Source of the DNA: Globobulimina sp.
Lineage: Eukaryota; Foraminifera; Rotaliida
NCBI GenBank assembly: GCA_003354225.1
Contig: PIVH01000010.1
Location: forward strand, 1 to 12,785
Length of the DNA: 12,785 nucleotides
Direction: 5' to 3'
Shown: one piece after another, positions 9,655 through 12,785 of the stretch
Layout of the letters: each line of letters starts with the position of its first letter
How positions within the stretch are numbered: the stretch's first letter is position 1
Made by a program: the position numbers and the translations under genes
Notes under the pieces: model-generated
Database searches by the model: none
Told to the model about the DNA's origin: nothing
Seen by the model: the letters and a program-made list of their open reading frames with translations, nothing else

Positions 9655-9909
9655 ATGTCAGACATTGTATTTACACCAAATAAATTATCATATAAACCAA
9701 AACAATCTAAACTATGCGTAACCATTGATGACAAAGTGTGCCTATCGATTAACCGTCGCGATGAATTTGGCATTGTTCGATTTATTGGATGTCTAACTGG
9801 CAAAGGATCAGACTCATATTACTATGGCGTAGAATTAAGTAATACCATCAACCAAAACACTAATATATCAACAACAAAAAAACGAACAGGATATCGAACA
9901 AAAAAATAG
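9655..9909 (+). CDS. Short CAP-Gly-like protein, second half of the domain degenerate
   Basis: CAP-Gly domains bind C-terminal EEY/F tails and related motifs of tubulin, EB1 or CLIP-170. This 84-residue protein shows the first half of one: an IDDKVCL entry strand, then DEFGIVRFIG and YYYGVEL, matching the usual G-x-V-R-y-I-G and G-V-E-L blocks. After that the hallmark GKNDG groove motif and the aromatic/Gly end (YF...G.FV) are missing; instead the chain reads NQNTNIS and stops after a basic GYRTKK. No splice donor nearby restores a recognisable second half. It converges on the lipase gene with 21 bp between stops. It may be a truncated pseudogene, a diverged mini-domain, or a fragment whose real exon structure I have missed. 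Confidence 0.55.
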   Translation: MSDIVFTPNKLSYKPKQSKLCVTIDDKVCLSINRRDEFGIVRFIGCLTGKGSDSYYYGVELSNTINQNTNISTTKKRTGYRTKK

Positions 9910-9930
9910 AGCAGACTAGAAATAAAAAAA

Positions 9931-11076
9931 TCATTTTGTTTGGTTTCTGTTCTGTTGTTGATCGATGTTGTTTTGACTGATGATATTACTCTTTATCTCA
10001 ATCCTCTCTTTAATCCATTCAACAGTATCAATAATACAATCAGGTTCTTCTTGATATAATGCATGTCCTCTCCCTTCATATATTTTGATTGTTTTATCAG
10101 TTTGGTGACATCCACAGTTTTCATAAAAATCTTTACTAAAATTACAGTCAGTCACTTTGTCCTCGTTTCCATGACCAATAAACAGTGGAACATTTAGTTT
10201 AACTTTGTCCCTTCCAAAACACTCCGTAACATTGAACAAATTCCATCCTGTAATCAACGACAATCGTTGTTGATACAACAATGGATTCTCTTCAATCAGT
10301 GCTCTTAGTTCCAAATCACTTGTTAGACCCTCCGGTCCTGCTCCATTTGGTAATAATTTTGCTTTTGGGCAACATGGCAAACAGCAACATCTCAAACATG
10401 ATATCGCACATTGCGGTGGTTTTGCTTCCTCTGCAATTCCAATCATCGGACAAACAGCAACTAGTCCTTTCCATTTATTATTTGCCGATTTCAATGCAAT
10501 TTTTATAGCAATAGCTCCTCCCATTGATGCTCCACTGTATTTTTTTTTAAGTTAAATTAATGTGATTTATAATTGTTTTTTTTTTGCATATATATACCTT
10601 ATGAAATAATTGTTTGTTTTATGGATTGTATCAGCATAGATTTCGTGTGATTTTATGTATTTATTTATGACGTAATCAAAAGCCCACATTCCTTCATCAA
10701 CAATGTCAACATCAAAATCCTGGACATGTACAAAATCTCCATCTGATCGACCATGTCCTTTCCAATCGCACATAAATACAACAAATCCCATTTCTGCATA
10801 TTTGCAGCCAACATCATGAGTCAGCCATTCTATATTGTCCGCAAACCCGATACAATAACAAATCATTGCTTTGGCATCTCGCGGGTTTTTCGGCTCAAAT
10901 AATTTGCCAAAAAGTGATGTACCGTCTGGCTTTTTAATATATTCAGTGGTTATTTTGACTGTCGATGATTCTTTTGGAAGGAATTGATTTTCATTCAAGA
11001 TTCTTCTACGTCCGGGTCCCGTATCCGTTTCTCGTGGACAATTGCATGTTTTACAGCAAGTTACGAGAGAACCCAT
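9931..11076 (-). CDS. Monoglyceride-lipase-like alpha/beta hydrolase with predicted lipidated N-terminus, two exons
   Basis: Monoglyceride lipases and related lysophospholipases hydrolyse acyl esters at membranes. The start is ATG at 11076; exons are 11076-10598 and 10534-9931, giving 360 residues. The catalytic triad is visible: Ser163 in GASMGG (the nucleophile elbow, completed only by splicing), Asp285 in HGNEDKVTD and His317 in GRGHAL. FMCDWKGHGRSDG at 101-113 is the family's typical D-x-x-G-H-G-x-S-x-G block. Where relatives have HGxGD at the oxyanion site, this reads CIGFAD, so the His is replaced. MGSLVTCC fits N-myristoylation (Gly2, Thr6) next to palmitoylatable cysteines. The lid region at 202-215 has eight cysteines in 14 residues (CAISCLRCCC, then LPCC). 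Both features suggest tight membrane attachment. A broader esterase role is possible. Confidence 0.88.
10535..10597 (-). other. 63-nt intron in the lipase-like gene
   Basis: The donor is CATAAG|GTATAT and the acceptor is AAATACAG|TGGAGC, in phase 2. The interior is strongly AT-rich, with A runs on the coding strand. Joining gives NYFISGASMGGAI, exactly rebuilding the serine-hydrolase elbow, and exon lengths sum to 361 codons. This is the best-supported intron in the window. Confidence 0.93.
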
Positions 11077-11149
11077 TGTTTTAATAGTTAAGTTGAAAAA
11101 ATAACGACGAGATTTTAGGCTTATCCTTGCGCTTCAAAGTGATGACAAT

Positions 11150-11590
11150 CTATTTATTCTCATAGATTGAGGCAAGTTGTTTGCTGCTCAGTTTTTCCTT
11201 TTTCTCATCTTTGTAAACAGGAACAATCAATTTCTGTTTGATTGCAAAATCAGCCAACATATCTTTTTTGTTATCAACGTCCTTTGAAACATCATCAATT
11301 TGTTTGCTTAAATGGGCGCCTTGTTCCAATAATTTGGGAATTACCGTAGTTGCAGTCATTTCAACCAATACTCCATCCACAGAATACCATGTTTTACGAT
11401 CTTTTGGTACAGATTTTAATATTTCCAGAACTTGCTGGACCTCAGATTTTTTCATTTGCATTTCGGCCACACGTGTTGCTAACATTTGAACTTCTCGCTG
11501 AGCCGCAGTGAATTGTTGCACTGCTAATTGTTGCCGCACTTCCTCCTCACTTGCTATTGGGTTGGAGGCAGATTTTTGTTCCAATGCCAT
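11150..11590 (-). CDS. PFDN2: Prefoldin subunit 2
   Basis: Prefoldin is a cytosolic hexamer that captures nascent actin and tubulin and hands them to the CCT chaperonin; subunit 2 also sits in the R2TP/prefoldin-like complex. The start is ATG at 11590 (MALEQKSAS), giving 146 residues in a single exon. Helix 1 spans about 17-60 (VRQQLAVQQFTAAQ through VLEILKS). The diagnostic beta-type hairpin is RKTWYSVDGVLVEMT at 65-79 followed by VIPKLL, matching PFDN2's R-K-x-Y-x-x-V-G-G-V-L-V-E-x-T with one Gly changed to Asp. Helix 2 covers about 88-125 (LSKQIDDVSKDVDNKK) and ends in a Lys-rich tail. It lies 73 bp before the lipase gene and 75 bp after TELO2, all on the minus strand. It ends with TAG. 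Confidence 0.93.
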   Translation of the reverse strand: MALEQKSASNPIASEEEVRQQLAVQQFTAAQREVQMLATRVAEMQMKKSEVQQVLEILKSVPKDRKTWYSVDGVLVEMTATTVIPKLLEQGAHLSKQIDDVSKDVDNKKDMLADFAIKQKLIVPVYKDEKKEKLSSKQLASIYENK

Positions 11591-11632
11591 TGTTATTTAC
11601 AGCAAAAAAGTTTCAGGGTTTGACTCTAAATA

Positions 11633-11644
11633 GCCATGCATGGC
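11633..11644. promoter_or_regulatory. Perfect 12-bp palindrome upstream of the PFDN2 gene
   Basis: GCCATGCATGGC is its own reverse complement, centred about 48 bp upstream of the PFDN2 ATG. It lies in the 75-bp gap after the TELO2 stop. AT-rich TATA-like sequence (CTATAAATA on the plus strand, TATTTATAG on the gene's strand) sits immediately beside it. Its GC content contrasts with the surroundings, so it could be a dimeric factor-binding site. No second copy was noticed in the window. Confidence 0.35.
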
Positions 11645-11665
11645 GCTATAAATACAGCAAACTGG

Positions 11666-12785
11666 TCAATGAAACAGTTCTTTTAGTTGATTCAAACACA
11701 ATTTCGCCAAATCACGCGTTGCAAAATCAGTATCATGCGAAGTCATAGTGAACAAATTCTCGACTAAACCATTTAATTGCGAGATAAACCAATTTTCTTC
11801 TTGTAAAATATAGGCAGGAACATGTAATAAAATGCGAGATAATACAAAAACAGCAGTTCTTCGTATTTCTTGCAGTTTGTGATGAAAATATATTGCCAAA
11901 ACCAAGTCAAATATATCCTTTGCAATGGTCAGCGTATGAATGCCATACTTACCACTACACTCAATGCAACAGCCCAAAGTAAATAATATCCGAGTATGTA
12001 AGACAGGAAAATCAAACAAAAATGATTCATTATCATTATAACCATTCAATATTGGATATACAAATTGTGTCGCAACTGTTGAAAATTTATTCTCTTTCAA
12101 TGGAACATGTTTTGGTTTGGATGCCCACCGCTTTGTTTTCATTGCAATTCTCGCATCGATTATTTTCCATCTTTCCTTCTCTGCAATGGACTGATTCTGA
12201 GTAATAATCGACAAATCATTCCCATCCACCTTCATTTCATCCCCTTTATGTTTCTTCTTTCCTTTATCATCCACACCAATACCGGTATACCTTTCATTTA
12301 ATGCCGATAAATTACCCATTTCTCGAGCTGCGTCCACTAAAACAGTCAATATCTCCAACTTAACCCCGACAGACCACTCTTTCGTATACAATTGCTGTGG
12401 TAGAAAGTGCAATATCTCAGCTGGACAGACCACAATCAATGAAACTAACGCACTTCTTTTATAAATGGCAAAATCCGCAATTTTATACTCATTTTGTAAA
12501 TGCAACAATATACGGCACAATGCGACACAACAATGCTTTAAATCGGACGGATTATTTCGAATCAAAGTATGTGCCGCAACCAGTCCTGATTCTATTTTGT
12601 CTGCGTTGTCTTTGGAGTTCAATAAATCCAAACAATCTGCAATGTAGGAGGGTAAGCCTACTTTTCTTAAATCTTCTTCATCGTCGGATAATGAGTATGG
12701 CTCAAATTCACTGTCCTCGTTATTACCAGCATCATCATCGCTGTCTGTGCTCCATACATTAGCATCATCAGCGTCCTGCTCTGCA
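11666..12785 (-). CDS. TELO2: TELO2 (Tel2), C-terminal part, partial at right edge
   Basis: TELO2, with TTI1 and TTI2, forms the TTT complex that uses HSP90 and R2TP to mature PI3K-like kinases such as mTOR and ATM. The visible 372 residues enter from the right edge with an acidic linker (WSTDSDDDAG, then NEDSEFEPYSLSDDEED). Next comes GLPSYIADCLDLL, the conserved opening of the C-terminal helical-repeat region. Later matches are DLKHCCVALCRILLHL, KRSALVSLIVVCPAEIL, GVKLEILTVLVDAAREM, KTKRWASKP and ENKFSTVATQFVYPIL, which follow the family's order to the C-terminus. One open frame with no intron; it ends at TGA. The N-terminal half lies outside the window. The assignment rests on several blocks in the right order, so I am confident. 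Confidence 0.88.
   Translation of the reverse strand, partial: AEQDADDANVWSTDSDDDAGNNEDSEFEPYSLSDDEEDLRKVGLPSYIADCLDLLNSKDNADKIESGLVAAHTLIRNNPSDLKHCCVALCRILLHLQNEYKIADFAIYKRSALVSLIVVCPAEILHFLPQQLYTKEWSVGVKLEILTVLVDAAREMGNLSALNERYTGIGVDDKGKKKHKGDEMKVDGNDLSIITQNQSIAEKERWKIIDARIAMKTKRWASKPKHVPLKENKFSTVATQFVYPILNGYNDNESFLFDFPVLHTRILFTLGCCIECSGKYGIHTLTIAKDIFDLVLAIYFHHKLQEIRRTAVFVLSRILLHVPAYILQEENWFISQLNGLVENLFTMTSHDTDFATRDLAKLCLNQLKELFH

Noticed and set aside
9606-9803. Minus-strand open frame opposite the CAP-Gly-like gene
   Set aside because: The plus-strand frame has recognisable CAP-Gly blocks; this one has none.
12397-12762. Plus-strand open frame of 121 codons at the right edge
   Set aside because: It is antisense to TELO2, which has clear family blocks in order across the same interval.
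9931-12785. Operon of TELO2, PFDN2 and the lipase
   Set aside because: They are co-oriented and close, but eukaryotic genes with their own short gaps do not need to be co-transcribed, and nothing in the gaps shows polycistronic processing.
1-12785. Mobile elements, CRISPR arrays, tRNA or rRNA genes, long nucleotide repeats
   Set aside because: None seen: no transposase or reverse-transcriptase motifs, no regularly spaced direct repeats, no terminal inverted repeats, no tRNA-like cloverleaf noticed. Searches were by eye only.

Overview
This window looks like nuclear DNA from a compact, AT-rich unicellular eukaryote. All recognisable proteins are eukaryotic families (a TBC Rab-GAP, an RCC1 propeller, prefoldin subunit 2, TELO2, a monoglyceride-lipase-like hydrolase, a CAP-Gly fragment). 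At least two genes are cut by short GT-AG introns (63 and 75 nt), and two more probably are. Spaces between genes are only about 20-160 bp, and there is no ribosome-binding-site pattern. I cannot assign a lineage from the sequence alone. TGA is the terminal stop of five of the seven complete reading frames, so TGA is an ordinary stop here.

Layout, left to right. (1) <1-3839, minus: a very large, unrecognised type II membrane protein with a Cys-rich tandem-repeat ectodomain, open at the left edge. It has an in-frame TGA that an 84-nt candidate intron would remove. (2) 4002-6730, minus: a TBC1D13-like Rab GTPase-activating protein in two reading frames joined by a probable intron. (3) 6876-8156, plus: a seven-bladed RCC1-repeat protein, divergent from the TBC gene. 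(4) 8255-9571, minus: a PrsW-like multi-spanning membrane protein, two exons. (5) 9655-9909, plus: a very short CAP-Gly-like protein. (6) 9931-11076, minus: a monoglyceride-lipase-like serine hydrolase, two exons, with a predicted lipidated N-terminus. (7) 11150-11590, minus: prefoldin subunit 2. (8) 11666->12785, minus: the C-terminal part of TELO2, open at the right edge.

No gene-free stretch exceeds about 165 bp, and I see no tRNA, rRNA, CRISPR array or mobile element. Most genes do not form an evident pathway. One functional link is that TELO2 (TTT complex) and PFDN2 (prefoldin and the R2TP/prefoldin-like complex) belong to the same HSP90 co-chaperone network and lie next to each other on the same strand. 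The visible TELO2 linker keeps acidic Asp-Ser-Asp-Asp sites of the kind bound by R2TP.

The most novel element is the left-hand membrane protein. Its repeat unit (GW..W at the start, GEV.C...C in the middle, C....CV........CQC at the end) matches no family I recognise.
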